Origin: Molossus alvarezi
Taxonomy: Eukaryota; Chordata; Mammalia; Chiroptera; Molossidae
Assembly (NCBI GenBank): GCA_037176705.1
Contig: JBAWUJ010000088.1
Location: 1-64,000, forward strand
Direction of reading: 5' to 3'
Length of the DNA: 64,000 nt
The notes beneath the pieces were generated by a model. That model made no database searches. It saw only the letters and a list, made by a program, of their open reading frames with translations, and was not told the DNA's origin. Of this stretch, positions 17,303 to 32,420 are shown in pieces. A program made the position numbers and the translations under genes. The stretch's first letter is position 1. The number at the start of each line of letters is the position of its first letter.

Positions 17303-20300
17303 ACCCTCTCTGACACATGCAGGAACTCCCTGACTTTCAAAGAGAGGGATTTTTGATGTCCTGACTTGTTTCTAGGTTCTCATTGCAGGGTGGTAAATAT
17401 AAACATCACCTACGACCTAAGGTCTGAACCCTTTTCAGAACACACAGTTCACGGGCGTCTACTACATATGTTCACATCCTCCTCCTGGGGTCCACTCCTT
17501 TGGGGTGATGTTTCAAACAACCCCGGGATCACGACTTAGGAGTCAGGGCTCTCCCGAGGAGAGGACCGTGTGTGTGCGCGCGTGTGCGCGTAACAGGGGC
17601 CACATACACATAGGAACACAGGCGAGCTCAGCGGAGGCCTGTGTCGTGGCCCCACAGACCCAGAGACCTACACTAAACTCCAAGGACGGTCCAAACTACA
17701 AAGGTGTTAACTAAATTCACTTGATGGGGGTGTTGCCCATGTCCTAGGCCCGGACCTACCCTTGGAAATCGGTGGGCGGAGGGAGGATCGGTGTGTCCTG
17801 TCTGTCCAGTTCAGTGCTCACCATCCATCCATCCATCCACCCACCCACCCACCCAACCATCTACCCATCCATCCATGTGAGGGGAACCTAAAGGAGAGTT
17901 ACCAAAATCGTCAGCTGGAGCACAGTGTTTCAGTACGCGTGTGCTCGTTGTTCCCGAGACACAGGCTTACTGAGTCCATTCATCCCCTACCAGGCCTCCC
18001 CGCACCCTCATCACTCCACACCAGCGTTTGGCCTAGGGAATCGAAGACGCCGAGATGGACTGTTTAACTTCTCCTTGGATGCCCTGGACTTGCACCCCTA
18101 AACCGCCACCGCTCAACACCACCGCCACCACCCGACCGCCACCTAACCCCCACCCACACCCTGCCCTGTCTCAGAGGGTGGAGGGCAGTTTTCGGCTTTG
18201 GCACATGGAGGCGAAGTCTTTCAGCCCCAGACTGCCCGCCCGCGCTCCCTTCCTGCAGCTTGGAATCAGTGGCCTAAGTGTGGGGGAGTTGTAGAAGCCT
18301 GAGGCAAAGTCCTAGGCTCTCTGCATTTGAATGAAGCCATTGCTTTCCCTTGGAATAAGTGGCCCTGGCCTTCCCTTCCCATCCCCTAACCCCACCCCCA
18401 CCCCACCCCCAGGCCCAGGCCAGGCCACCTTGCTTAGGCCCATGCCTGTCTTTGTGGAAAACAGAAGGGTAGGGGTTTCATCCTAAGTTCTGCACCAGGC
18501 CTCTGGGCCTCAGAAAATTCACGCATTGGGTGCCTGCGTGCCTGCCCGTGTGTGACTTGGGGAAGAAAGAGCAGGGACTACAGGGCAGTGGGCATGTGGG
18601 AGCTCTCTGTACAACTTCCTCAGTCTCGCCCTGAGCCCCAAAGGGCTCTAGCCAGAGAGGGAGGGAGGGAGGAAAGAGAGAGGCAAGAGAAAGAATACAC
18701 ACGTACAGCCTATTGAGAAAGAAGCTCAGAGGCCCACCTCCAGGGACTGAGGATGCCATTGTAATATTCTGAAGGGAAAAGGAGCAAAGGAAAGGCCAAC
18801 TCTTCCAGGCTGGCTCCGGGGCGAGGTCGGCCACTGCCCCTGTGTGTTCTCCCCGGGGCCACCAGACATAAGCTACAAAGCGATCTACACATGGCTGCCT
18901 TCTGTGCGGGTCTTGGAGGTGCCTAGGCAATGTCAAGCTGGGCCCCAAGGCTGGCTGCTACCACTGCCAGGCCTGGGGCCAGTGAGCCAGAGGAGGGATG
19001 GGGCTCGCTGAGGCCAGGTGTTGCTGGTTTCAGAGAATTTAGGACCACGTGAAGCAAGCGGGAGCCAAGACAGGCCAATCCTAGGAGAAAAGCAATGGAC
19101 ACAGCTTGGGTGGGCCTGAATGGGCCGTGGGGCGGGGCCTCAGGCAATCACCAGGGTGGCCCAGACAGTGGGTGCCAGGTCACCAGAGTCCCAGGGACGG
19201 TGCGCGCCCGCCCACCGGGCTGCCTGCCCCGCGAGGGAAGGGCTCACCCATGGAACAGCAGCCTCCACCAGCACGTGTGCCCGGGACAAAGCTGCCCCTC
19301 CAGCTCTCACCCCAATGCCAAAGGACTCAGTTCTTCCCAGGGATGTCTCTGGTGCCTTTCAAGCTGCCGCTGTCCCTCCCTGCCACCCACCCCCACTCCG
19401 CAGCCCGCAGAAAGAGGGTCCCCGGAGCTCCGTGCGTGGGCAGGCCCTTTCAAAGGAACTGCCTGGGACCCCGGCAGGCTCGACCTCGATTCCCCGTGGT
19501 TTGCACAGCCACAAGGGATGGGGACTTCTCTTCCTGGTACTGGGATCCTGAGCTGGGCGGGGGCCCGGTGTGGGAGGCGAAGCCCTTGCTCCTCAGGGAA
19601 GATGTTCCCAGTCGAGGTATCCCTCCTGATGTCTCACTACACTCTTAGGTCTCCCACCAGATGGTCTCCCTTGTCACGGGCCCGGAAGCCTTCCGTGAGA
19701 AACAAAGCGCGCGGGCCGGCTCGGCGGCTGGCAGCCGCTCTTCCCTCGCCGGCCCACTGAACATCCTCCAGGTCGAAAGGGAGGGGGAGATCTCCTCGGC
19801 CCTCTCAGGGTCTCTGCCCGGGCCGAGGCCGCAGACTGACGCGAAGCCGATGAAATGGACGAGAGCGCCGCGATATTGAAACGTTTTATTGACTGATTAT
19901 GTACTTGTATGTCGCCAGAGGCCAAGGGGGGGGGAGGGAGCGAGCCAGCGAGGGAGGTGTGGAGGCCTGTGTGTGTCTGTGAGGGAGGGAGGGAGGGAGT
20001 GTCTGTGCGTGTGTGCCTCTCTCCGGCCCGCTTCCGGGTCTGCCCGCAGAACCGCGGTCACGCGATCGAGGCACCGAACGAGCGAGGACGACTTGCGGGT
20101 GACGCGTGACCGCGCCATCAACGGCGGCCCTGGCCGCCGGTTGCCTGGGCGACCGGAGAGACAGATTGCCCGGCACCGGACTTCGCCGCTGCAACGGACA
20201 GCGACCGCTGCAACGGACAGCGACCGGGTCCACCAGTGGCCCGGATCTCTAACGGGCCGTGACTGGGCGCTGCTGTGTCGGTGTGGGTGGGGGCGGGGCG

Positions 20301-20871
20301 GTGTGCGTGTCCGTGGGGGTGCGTGTGTGTGTGTCTGGGTGGGGGGGCGAGGCCGGCTGTGGGTGGCCTGGTGTGCTGGGGACTGGGCGGGCGCGGGCGG
20401 ATCAGGCAATAAATATTAACACGTTGATCTGAAGGACTTAGGTTTCAAAAGTACTTATTTGACCTAAGACACGACAGTCCCTACCTCTCTGAAAACAGTT
20501 GCAGTGTGCACCAGGACCGTTTCCACTCCTGTGGATGGTTGACGTATCGCGGTATCGCCGGCGCCGGCGAAAACCCCAGGCCACCGGGGTCGGGCTTCTC
20601 TGCCCACAGCAGGTGTCCTCCGCCGGAACCGAGATCGCACAGAGAAGCTGCCTCCTCTCCTCGCTCCGAGGAAATCCCCAAATCCGCCCGGGGACCCGCT
20701 TGCCCGCCTGACCTTCCTCGGCACAGGAGGGGCCTAGGGGAGCAGTCCCTTCCACGACTCCGCGAAATTCCCTGTCCTGCAAGACCGGAGAGCTCTATGA
20801 GACTAGGGGGGAGAGAGAGAGGAGGAGAGGGAGACGGGGGCGGGGCGGGAAAGCGAGAGAGACAGAGAGAG

Positions 20872-20902
<31 letters not shown>

Positions 20903-22858
20903 AGCGGAAAAGAGAGGAGAGAAGACAAGTGTCCCAAGCACCCTCCCGCTGCCGTGAATCGAGCACGTGCCCGGGCTCCCGAGCGCTGGGCCACGCGTCT
21001 CCGTGGCCCCGTTAGTCAGGATGCGATGCGACGTGATGTGATGCGATGCGATCCGGCTGGCCTCACTGTGACGTGGGGCAATCGCGCAGCGCCTGCCCGG
21101 TGGCGGCTGTGATAAGCTCCGCACGGAGGAGGTTGACAGCTGGCCGGGTCGGCGCACAGGGGGATGGGCCGTCAGGCCGGGGGCGGGGCGAAAGGGGCGG
21201 GGCCGCGGCCGTCCTGAATGCTGGCAATTGACAGCACACCTGCGCGCCCCGGGGAACTGGAAGGCGGTGTGTAGGAGCAGGGTCGGGGCAAATGACACAG
21301 GGCAGTACCTGCCATGAAAACCACTTTCACGGCCTGAGAAATGCAGGTGGGGGCCTCATCCCTTACACTTACTTCTTGACACCTGTGTCGCGTGGAAACA
21401 ATATCCACGTGAATCGGCCTCCCGGAACTGTGTCGTCCGTTCGCTTCTTCTTTTTACACATGTCCACTTTTCCCAGACAAAAACGGGATTTGGTGGACTG
21501 AAGAGGGTGACAGAGGGATTCCTGGCAGGACACGGCGAACCACTCCTGTGGCGGCGGGCACCGAACCGGCGGGGCAACCCCCCCCCAAAAGTCCCGCCCT
21601 AGGCGAGCGCCCCCCTCCACCCGTGTGTTTGGGCCGCCGCCCCGACAACCCACCAAGCTCCAGTCCGATGGCAAAGCGGCAGATGTGTTCCACGGGACAC
21701 CCCTCCACTGCTCGGCCCGCCTGCCACCAGCTTCCCATGGGCCGGGGGCCCTACCCTTTGGGCACTGTGAAGCTTTCGCCCCCACTCCTCCCCTTGCCTG
21801 GCGTTGGAATCTCTGCCAAGGGCAAGTGGTGCGGCTGGGCGAGGAGGAGGCCTACTAAGGAAACTTGCCTGCCGTCAACCCCTCCTTCCTGTTCTCCTGT
21901 GGGGAATCTTGGTGTGACTCCACACTGCTTCTTGAAGCAGTGAGTGTGTGGGGAAAGCCAAAGACAATAAACTCTTCAGGTGTTGCAGAGTTCCCTCTTC
22001 CCGCTCCCTCCTGCCCTCCCACTTGACCATACCCCCTGGCCCCCTCCCACTCCCTCTCAAAGGCCGCCTGTGATGCAAATGGGACCTGCACCGCTCACAG
22101 ACACCAGAGAGGTGTGACTGGACGATCCCCTGAATCACCGGCAGAGGGCTGTCCCCAGCCTGGATCTTTGTGTTCTCATGGGGAAGGAGGTGGAGGAGAC
22201 ACTGCACAGAACATCTGCCTTCCGCTCGCCCCGTGAATTTATTGCAACCTGAATGCAAGTGAAGGGAGCACAACCTGAACTCATGCACATTTATTACGGA
22301 AACGGAGCGAGCCACCCTACGCGTCTGGCCTAGGGAGCACAGGCAGGCTCTCGGCTCATCTAAAGAGCCTTTTCTGCCTCACATCCCCTTCTGTCTGGAA
22401 GTTTTGGTTTTGAAGTTCCTCGCCTAGATATTCCTGGTGCAGTTGGACTCCCAAAGTCTCCCCTTTTCTTTGGTCTAGTTCCTGGGAAGGACCTGCCTCT
22501 TTGGTCGGTTGGTTGCTCGGTTGCTTGGTTCATTCCTTTACACTCTTCTTTCCTCCTCCCTCCCTCTCTCCCTCCCTGCTGTCCCAACAACTTCAGGATG
22601 ATTGCCACTAAGTGGTGTCTGAATTCTCCCCCTCTCCCCTTCCGTGCCCCCTCCTCCGCTGCACACTTCTGTGACAAGTAGAGTCTGTTGGCCTGGTTCT
22701 CAAGATCAGGCCCTGCTACACACGTCCCGCAAAGCTCTTTGGCTTTGTTTATCTTTCCTGCCTCGGTTTCTCCATTCCTCTTCTCCCAGAATTATCCTGG
22801 CATTTCGGTGTCCAACTGCAAATCAAGGAAATACCCTCGGGTGAGGTTTAACTGAAGA

Positions 22859-22892
<34 letters not shown>

Positions 22893-23064
22893 CCAACACC
22901 AGGACCCGCACCAGCACCAGCACCAGCACCAGCACCAGCACCAGCACCAGCACCAGCACCAGCACCAGCAACAACAAAGAATGACTCAAAAAACTCATCA
23001 GACTCAAAGATTACACATCGGGTCCTGGGGTGAATTCTGTGGAAGGCCAGGAGACAAATAGGGG
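17303..23064 (+). repeat. Array unit 4 (5762 bp)
   Basis: Complete unit. CAG10, CACCAG10. Private substitutions are G-to-C at 18390, which lengthens a C-run next to the C-rich quadruplex-complement tract, and C-to-T at 21449, which changes Glu to Lys in the hypothetical minus-strand exon. It carries C at unit position 3955. Confidence 0.97.
22861..22968 (+). repeat. CAG10 / CACCAG10 tract (unit 4)
   Basis: Counted directly: 10 CAG, fixed interruption, 10 CACCAG. Same haplotype as unit 8. Confidence 0.97.
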
Positions 23065-26000
23065 ACCCTCTCTGACACATGCAGGAACTCCCTGACTTTC
23101 AAAGAGAGGGATTTTTGATGTCCTGACTTGTTTCTAGGTTCTCATTGCAGGGTGGTAAATATAAACATCACCTACGACCTAAGGTCTGAACCCTTTTCAG
23201 AACACACAGTTCACGGGCGTCTACTACATATGTTCACATCCTCCTCCTGGGGTCCACTCCTTTGGGGTGATGTTTCAAACAACCCCGGGATCACGACTTA
23301 GGAGTCAGGGCTCTCCCGAGGAGAGGACCGTGTGTGTGCGCGCGTGTGCGCGTAACAGGGGCCACATACACATAGGAACACAGGCGAGCTCAGCGGAGGC
23401 CTGTGTCGTGGCCCCACAGACCCAGAGACCTACACTAAACTCCAAGGACGGTCCAAACTACAAAGGTGTTAACTAAATTCACTTGATGGGGGTGTTGCCC
23501 ATGTCCTAGGCCCGGACCTACCCTTGGAAATCGGTGGGCGGAGGGAGGATCGGTGTGTCCTGTCTGTCCAGTTCAGTGCTCACCATCCATCCATCCATCC
23601 ACCCACCCACCCACCCAACCATCTACCCATCCATCCATGTGAGGGGAACCTAAAGGAGAGTTACCAAAATCGTCAGCTGGAGCACAGTGTTTCAGTACGC
23701 GTGTGCTCGTTGTTCCCGAGACACAGGCTTACTGAGTCCATTCATCCCCTACCAGGCCTCCCCGCACCCTCATCACTCCACACCAGCGTTTGGCCTAGGG
23801 AATCGAAGACGCCGAGATGGACTGTTTAACTTCTCCTTGGATGCCCTGGACTTGCACCCCTAAACCGCCACCGCTCAACACCACCGCCACCACCCGACCG
23901 CCACCTAACCCCCACCCACACCCTGCCCTGTCTCAGAGGGTGGAGGGCAGTTTTCGGCTTTGGCACATGGAGGCGAAGTCTTTCAGCCCCAGACTGCCCG
24001 CCCGCGCTCCCTTCCTGCAGCTTGGAATCAGTGGCCTAAGTGTGGGGGAGTTGTAGAAGCCTGAGGCAAAGTCCTAGGCTCTCTGCATTTGAATGAAGCC
24101 ATTGCTTTCCCTTGGAATAAGTGGCCCTGGCCTTCCCTTCCCATCCCCTAAGCCCACCCCCACCCCACCCCCAGGCCCAGGCCAGGCCACCTTGCTTAGG
24201 CCCATGCCTGTCTTTGTGGAAAACAGAAGGGTAGGGGTTTCATCCTAAGTTCTGCACCAGGCCTCTGGGCCTCAGAAAATTCACGCATTGGGTGCCTGCG
24301 TGCCTGCCCGTGTGTGACTTGGGGAAGAAAGAGCAGGGACTACAGGGCAGTGGGCATGTGGGAGCTCTCTGTACAACTTCCTCAGTCTCGCCCTGAGCCC
24401 CAAAGGGCTCTAGCCAGAGAGGGAGGGAGGGAGGAAAGAGAGAGGCAAGAGAAAGAATACACACGTACAGCCTATTGAGAAAGAAGCTCAGAGGCCCACC
24501 TCCAGGGACTGAGGATGCCATTGTAATATTCTGAAGGGAAAAGGAGCAAAGGAAAGGCCAACTCTTCCAGGCTGGCTCCGGGGCGAGGTCGGCCACTGCC
24601 CCTGTGTGTTCTCCCCGGGGCCACCAGACATAAGCTACAAAGCGATCTACACATGGCTGCCTTCTGTGCGGGTCTTGGAGGTGCCTAGGCAATGTCAAGC
24701 TGGGCCCCAAGGCTGGCTGCTACCACTGCCAGGCCTGGGGCCAGTGAGCCAGAGGAGGGATGGGGCTCGCTGAGGCCAGGTGTTGCTGGTTTCAGAGAAT
24801 TTAGGACCACGTGAAGCAAGCGGGAGCCAAGACAGGCCAATCCTAGGAGAAAAGCAATGGACACAGCTTGGGTGGGCCTGAATGGGCCGTGGGGCGGGGC
24901 CTCAGGCAATCACCAGGGTGGCCCAGACAGTGGGTGCCAGGTCACCAGAGTCCCAGGGACGGTGCGCGCCCGCCCACCGGGCTGCCTGCCCCGCGAGGGA
25001 AGGGCTCACCCATGGAACAGCAGCCTCCACCAGCACGTGTGCCCGGGACAAAGCTGCCCCTCCAGCTCTCACCCCAATGCCAAAGGACTCAGTTCTTCCC
25101 AGGGATGTCTCTGGTGCCTTTCAAGCTGCCGCTGTCCCTCCCTGCCACCCACCCCCACTCCGCAGCCCGCAGAAAGAGGGTCCCCGGAGCTCCGTGCGTG
25201 GGCAGGCCCTTTCAAAGGAACTGCCTGGGACCCCGGCAGGCTCGACCTCGATTCCCCGTGGTTTGCACAGCCACAAGGGATGGGGACTTCTCTTCCTGGT
25301 ACTGGGATCCTGAGCTGGGCGGGGGCCCGGTGTGGGAGGCGAAGCCCTTGCTCCTCAGGGAAGATGTTCCCAGTCGAGGTATCCCTCCTGATGTCTCACT
25401 ACACTCTTAGGTCTCCCACCAGATGGTCTCCCTTGTCACGGGCCCGGAAGCCTTCCGTGAGAAACAAAGCGCGCGGGCCGGCTCGGCGGCTGGCAGCCGC
25501 TCTTCCCTCGCCGGCCCACTGAACATCCTCCAGGTCGAAAGGGAGGGGGAGATCTCCTCGGCCCTCTCAGGGTCTCTGCCCGGGCCGAGGCCGCAGACTG
25601 ACGCGAAGCCGATGAAATGGACGAGAGCGCCGCGATATTGAAACGTTTTATTGACTGATTATGTACTTGTATGTCGCCAGAGGCCAAGGGGGGGGGAGGG
25701 AGCGAGCCAGCGAGGGAGGTGTGGAGGCCTGTGTGTGTCTGTGAGGGAGGGAGGGAGGGAGTGTCTGTGCGTGTGTGCCTCTCTCCGGCCCGCTTCCGGG
25801 TCTGCCCGCAGAACCGCGGTCACGCGATCGAGGCACCGAACGAGCGAGGACGACTTGCGGGTGACGCGTGACCGCGCCATCAACGGCGGCCCTGGCCGCC
25901 GGTTGCCTGGGCGACCGGAGAGACAGATTGCCCGGCACCGGACTTCGCCGCTGCAACGGACAGCGACCGCTGCAACGGACAGCGACCGGGTCCACCAGTG

Positions 26001-26633
26001 GCCCGGATCTCTAACGGGCCGTGACTGGGCGCTGCTGTGTCGGTGTGGGTGGGGGCGGGGCGGTGTGCGTGTCCGTGGGGGTGCGTGTGTGTGTGTCTGG
26101 GTGGGGGGGCGAGGCCGGCTGTGGGTGGCCTGGTGTGCTGGGGACTGGGCGGGCGCGGGCGGATCAGGCAATAAATATTAACACGTTGATCTGAAGGACT
26201 TAGGTTTCAAAAGTACTTATTTGACCTAAGACACGACAGTCCCTACCTCTCTGAAAACAGTTGCAGTGTGCACCAGGACCGTTTCCACTCCTGTGGATGG
26301 TTGACGTATCGCGGTATCGCCGGCGCCGGCGAAAACCCCAGGCCACCGGGGTCGGGCTTCTCTGCCCACAGCAGGTGTCCTCCGCCGGAACCGAGATCGC
26401 ACAGAGAAGCTGCCTCCTCTCCTCGCTCCGAGGAAATCCCCAAATCCGCCCGGGGACCCGCTTGCCCGCCTGACCTTCCTCGGCACAGGAGGGGCCTAGG
26501 GGAGCAGTCCCTTCCACGACTCCGCGAAATTCCCTGTCCTGCAAGACCGGAGAGCTCTATGAGACTAGGGGGGAGAGAGAGAGGAGGAGAGGGAGACGGG
26601 GGCGGGGCGGGAAAGCGAGAGAGACAGAGAGAG

Positions 26634-26664
<31 letters not shown>

Positions 26665-28620
26665 AGCGGAAAAGAGAGGAGAGAAGACAAGTGTCCCAAG
26701 CACCCTCCCGCTGCCGTGAATCGAGCACGTGCCCGGGCTCCCGAGCGCTGGGCCACGCGTCTCCGTGGCCCCGTTAGTCAGGATGCGATGCGACGTGATG
26801 TGATGCGATGCGATCCGGCTGGCCTCACTGTGACGTGGGGCAATCGCGCAGCGCCTGCCCGGTGGCGGCTGTGATAAGCTCCGCACGGAGGAGGTTGACA
26901 GCTGGCCGGGTCGGCGCACAGGGGGATGGGCCGTCAGGCCGGGGGCGGGGCGAAAGGGGCGGGGCCGCGGCCGTCCTGAATGCTGGCAATTGACAGCACA
27001 CCTGCGCGCCCCGGGGAAATGGAAGGCGGTGTGTAGGAGCAGGGTCGGGGCAAATGACACAGGGCAGTACCTGCCATGAAAACCACTTTCACGGCCTGAG
27101 AAATGCAGGTGGGGGCCTCATCCCTTACACTTACTTCTTGACACCTGTGTCGCGTGGAAACAATATCCACGTGAATCGGCCTCCCGGAACTGTGTCGTCC
27201 GTTCGCTTCTCCTTTTTACACATGTCCACTTTTCCCAGACAAAAACGGGATTTGGTGGACTGAAGAGGGTGACAGAGGGATTCCTGGCAGGACACGGCGA
27301 ACCACTCCTGTGGCGGCGGGCACCGAACCGGCGGGGCAACCCCCCCCCAAAAGTCCCGCCCTAGGCGAGCGCCCCCCTCCACCCGTGTGTTTGGGCCGCC
27401 GCCCCGACAACCCACCAAGCTCCAGTCCGATGGCAAAGCGGCAGATGTGTTCCACGGGACACCCCTCCACTGCTCGGCCCGCCTGCCACCAGCTTCCCAT
27501 GGGCCGGGGGCCCTACCCTTTGGGCACTGTGAAGCTTTCGCCCCCACTCCTCCCCTTGCCTGGCGTTGGAATCTCTGCCAAGGGCAAGTGGTGCGGCTGG
27601 GCGAGGAGGAGGCCTACTAAGGAAACTTGCCTGCCGTCAACCCCTCCTTCCTGTTCTCCTGTGGGGAATCTTGGTGTGACTCCACACTGCTTCTTGAAGC
27701 AGTGAGTGTGTGGGGAAAGCCAAAGACAATAAACTCTTCAGGTGTTGCAGAGTTCCCTCTTCCCGCTCCCTCCTGCCCTCCCACTTGACCATACCCCCTG
27801 GCCCCCTCCCACTCCCTCTCAAAGGCCGCCTGTGATGCAAATGGGACCTGCACCGCTCACAGACACCAGAGAGGTGTGACTGGACGATCCCCTGAATCAC
27901 CGGCAGAGGGCTGTCCCCAGCCTGGATCTTTGTGTTCTCATGGGGAAGGAGGTGGAGGAGACACTGCACAGAACATCTGCCTTCCGCTCGCCCCGTGAAT
28001 TTATTGCAACCTGAATGCAAGTGAAGGGAGCACAACCTGAACTCATGCACATTTATTACGGAAACGGAGCGAGCCACCCTACGCGTCTGGCCTAGGGAGC
28101 ACAGGCAGGCTCTCGGCTCATCTAAAGAGCCTTTTCTGCCTCACATCCCCTTCTGTCTGGAAGTTTTGGTTTTGAAGTTCCTCGCCTAGATATTCCTGGT
28201 GCAGTTGGACTCCCAAAGTCTCCCCTTTTCTTTGGTCTAGTTCCTGGGAAGGACCTGCCTCTTTGGTCGGTTGGTTGCTCGGTTGCTTGGTTCATTCCTT
28301 TACACTCTTCTTTCCTCCTCCCTCCCTCTCTCCCTCCCTGCTGTCCCAACAACTTCAGGATGATTGCCACTAAGTGGTGTCTGAATTCTCCCCCTCTCCC
28401 CTTCCGTGCCCCCTCCTCCGCTGCACACTTCTGTGACAAGTAGAGTCTGTTGGCCTGGTTCTCAAGATCAGGCCCTGCTACACACGTCCCGCAAAGCTCT
28501 TTGGCTTTGTTTATCTTTCCTGCCTCGGTTTCTCCATTCCTCTTCTCCCAGAATTATCCTGGCATTTCGGTGTCCAACTGCAAATCAAGGAAATACCCTC
28601 GGGTGAGGTTTAACTGAAGA

Positions 28621-28654
<34 letters not shown>

Positions 28655-28820
28655 CCAACACCAGGACCCGCACCAGCACCAGCACCAGCACCAGCACCAG
28701 CACCAGCACCAGCACCAGCACCAGCAACAACAAAGAATGACTCAAAAAACTCATCAGACTCAAAGATTACACATCGGGTCCTGGGGTGAATTCTGTGGAA
28801 GGCCAGGAGACAAATAGGGG
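23065..28820 (+). repeat. Array unit 5 (5756 bp)
   Basis: Complete unit with no private substitution that I could find. CAG10, CACCAG9. It carries A at unit position 3955. Confidence 0.97.
28623..28724 (+). repeat. CAG10 / CACCAG9 tract (unit 5)
   Basis: Counted directly: 10 CAG, fixed interruption, 9 CACCAG. Same haplotype as units 2 and 10. Confidence 0.97.
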
Positions 28821-31800
28821 ACCCTCTCTGACACATGCAGGAACTCCCTGACTTTCAAAGAGAGGGATTTTTGATGTCCTGACTTGTTTCTAGGTTCTCA
28901 TTGCAGGGTGGTAAATATAAACATCACCTACGACCTAAGGTCTGAACCCTTTTCAGAACACACAGTTCACGGGCGTCTACTACATATGTTCACATCCTCC
29001 TCCTGGGGTCCACTCCTTTGGGGTGATGTTTCAAACAACCCCGGGATCACGACTTAGGAGTCAGGGCTCTCCCGAGGAGAGGACCGTGTGTGTGCGCGCG
29101 TGTGCGCGTAACAGGGGCCACATACACATAGGAACACAGGCGAGCTCAGCGGAGGCCTGTGTCGTGGCCCCACAGACCCAGAGACCTACACTAAACTCCA
29201 AGGACGGTCCAAACTACAAAGGTGTTAACTAAATTCACTTGATGGGGGTGTTGCCCATGTCCTAGGCCCGGACCTACCCTTGGAAATCGGTGGGCGGAGG
29301 GAGGATCGGTGTGTCCTGTCTGTCCAGTTCAGTGCTCACCATCCATCCATCCATCCACCCACCCACCCACCCAACCATCTACCCATCCATCCATGTGAGG
29401 GGAACCTAAAGGAGAGTTACCAAAATCGTCAGCTGGAGCACAGTGTTTCAGTACGCGTGTGCTCGTTGTTCCCGAGACACAGGCTTACTGAGTCCATTCA
29501 TCCCCTACCAGGCCTCCCCGCACCCTCATCACTCCACACCAGCGTTTGGCCTAGGGAATCGAAGACGCCGAGATGGACTGTTTAACTTCTCCTTGGATGC
29601 CCTGGACTTGCACCCCTAAACCGCCACCGCTCAACACCACCGCCACCACCCGACCGCCACCTAACCCCCACCCACACCCTGCCCTGTCTCAGAGGGTGGA
29701 GGGCAGTTTTCGGCTTTGGCACATGGAGGCGAAGTCTTTCAGCCCCAGACTGCCCGCCCGCGCTCCCTTCCTGCAGCTTGGAATCAGTGGCCTAAGTGTG
29801 GGGGAGTTGTAGAAGCCTGAGGCAAAGTCCTAGGCTCTCTGCATTTGAATGAAGCCATTGCTTTCCCTTGGAATAAGTGGCCCTGGCCTTCCCTTCCCAT
29901 CCCCTAAGCCCACCCCCACCCCACCCCCAGGCCCAGGCCAGGCCACCTTGCTTAGGCCCATGCCTGTCTTTGTGGAAAACAGAAGGGTAGGGGTTTCATC
30001 CTAAGTTCTGCACCAGGCCTCTGGGCCTCAGAAAATTCACGCATTGGGTGCCTGCGTGCCTGCCCGTGTGTGACTTGGGGAAGAAAGAGCAGGGACTACA
30101 GGGCAGTGGGCATGTGGGAGCTCTCTGTACAACTTCCTCAGTCTCGCCCTGAGCCCCAAAGGGCTCTAGCCAGAGAGGGAGGGAGGGAGGAAAGAGAGAG
30201 GCAAGAGAAAGAATACACACGTACAGCCTATTGAGAAAGAAGCTCAGAGGCCCACCTCCAGGGACTGAGGATGCCATTGTAATATTCTGAAGGGAAAAGG
30301 AGCAAAGGAAAGGCCAACTCTTCCAGGCTGGCTCCGGGGCGAGGTCGGCCACTGCCCCTGTGTGTTCTCCCCGGGGCCACCAGACATAAGCTACAAAGCG
30401 ATCTACACATGGCTGCCTTCTGTGCGGGTCTTGGAGGTGCCTAGGCAATGTCAAGCTGGGCCCCAAGGCTGGCTGCTACCACTGCCAGGCCTGGGGCCAG
30501 TGAGCCAGAGGAGGGATGGGGCTCGCTGAGGCCAGGTGTTGCTGGTTTCAGAGAATTTAGGACCACGTGAAGCAAGCGGGAGCCAAGACAGGCCAATCCT
30601 AGGAGAAAAGCAATGGACACAGCTTGGGTGGGCCTGAATGGGCCGTGGGGCGGGGCCTCAGGCAATCACCAGGGTGGCCCAGACAGTGGGTGCCAGGTCA
30701 CCAGAGTCCCAGGGACGGTGCGCGCCCGCCCACCGGGCTGCCTGCCCCGCGAGGGAAGGGCTCACCCATGGAACAGCAGCCTCCACCAGCACGTGTGCCC
30801 GGGACAAAGCTGCCCCTCCAGCTCTCACCCCAATGCCAAAGGACTCAGTTCTTCCCAGGGATGTCTCTGGTGCCTTTCAAGCTGCCGCTGTCCCTCCCTG
30901 CCACCCACCCCCACTCCGCAGCCCGCAGAAAGAGGGTCCCCGGAGCTCCGTGCGTGGGCAGGCCCTTTCAAAGGAACTGCCTGGGACCCCGGCAGGCTCG
31001 ACCTCGATTCCCCGTGGTTTGCACAGCCACAAGGGATGGGGACTTCTCTTCCTGGTACTGGGATCCTGAGCTGGGCGGGGGCCCGGTGTGGGAGGCGAAG
31101 CCCTTGCTCCTCAGGGAAGATGTTCCCAGTCGAGGTATCCCTCCTGATGTCTCACTACACTCTTAGGTCTCCCACCAGATGGTCTCCCTTGTCACGGGCC
31201 CGGAAGCCTTCCGTGAGAAACAAAGCGCGCGGGCCGGCTCGGCGGCTGGCAGCCGCTCTTCCCTCGCCGGCCCACTGAACATCCTCCAGGTCGAAAGGGA
31301 GGGGGAGATCTCCTCGGCCCTCTCAGGGTCTCTGCCCGGGCCGAGGCCGCAGACTGACGCGAAGCCGATGAAATGGACGAGAGCGCCGCGATATTGAAAC
31401 GTTTTATTGACTGATTATGTACTTGTATGTCGCCAGAGGCCAAGGGGGGGGGAGGGAGCGAGCCAGCGAGGGAGGTGTGGAGGCCTGTGTGTGTCTGTGA
31501 GGGAGGGAGGGAGGGAGTGTCTGTGCGTGTGTGCCTCTCTCCGGCCCGCTTCCGGGTCTGCCCGCAGAACCGCGGTCACGCGATCGAGGCACCGAACGAG
31601 CGAGGACGACTTGCGGGTGACGCGTGACCGCGCCATCAACGGCGGCCCTGGCCGCCGGTTGCCTGGGCGACCGGAGAGACAGATTGCCCGGCACCGGACT
31701 TCGCCGCTGCAACGGACAGCGACCGCTGCAACGGACAGCGACCGGGTCCACCAGTGGCCCGGATCTCTAACGGGCCGTGACTGGGCGCTGCTGTGTCGGT

Positions 31801-32389
31801 GTGGGTGGGGGCGGGGCGGTGTGCGTGTCCGTGGGGGTGCGTGTGTGTGTGTCTGGGTGGGGGGGCGAGGCCGGCTGTGGGTGGCCTGGTGTGCTGGGGA
31901 CTGGGCGGGCGCGGGCGGATCAGGCAATAAATATTAACACGTTGATCTGAAGGACTTAGGTTTCAAAAGTACTTATTTGACCTAAGACACGACAGTCCCT
32001 ACCTCTCTGAAAACAGTTGCAGTGTGCACCAGGACCGTTTCCACTCCTGTGGATGGTTGACGTATCGCGGTATCGCCGGCGCCGGCGAAAACCCCAGGCC
32101 ACCGGGGTCGGGCTTCTCTGCCCACAGCAGGTGTCCTCCGCCGGAACCGAGATCGCACAGAGAAGCTGCCTCCTCTCCTCGCTCCGAGGAAATCCCCAAA
32201 TCCGCCCGGGGACCCGCTTGCCCGCCTGACCTTCCTCGGCACAGGAGGGGCCTAGGGGAGCAGTCCCTTCCACGACTCCGCGAAATTCCCTGTCCTGCAA
32301 GACCGGAGAGCTCTATGAGACTAGGGGGGAGAGAGAGAGGAGGAGAGGGAGACGGGGGCGGGGCGGGAAAGCGAGAGAGACAGAGAGAG

Positions 32390-32420
<31 letters not shown>
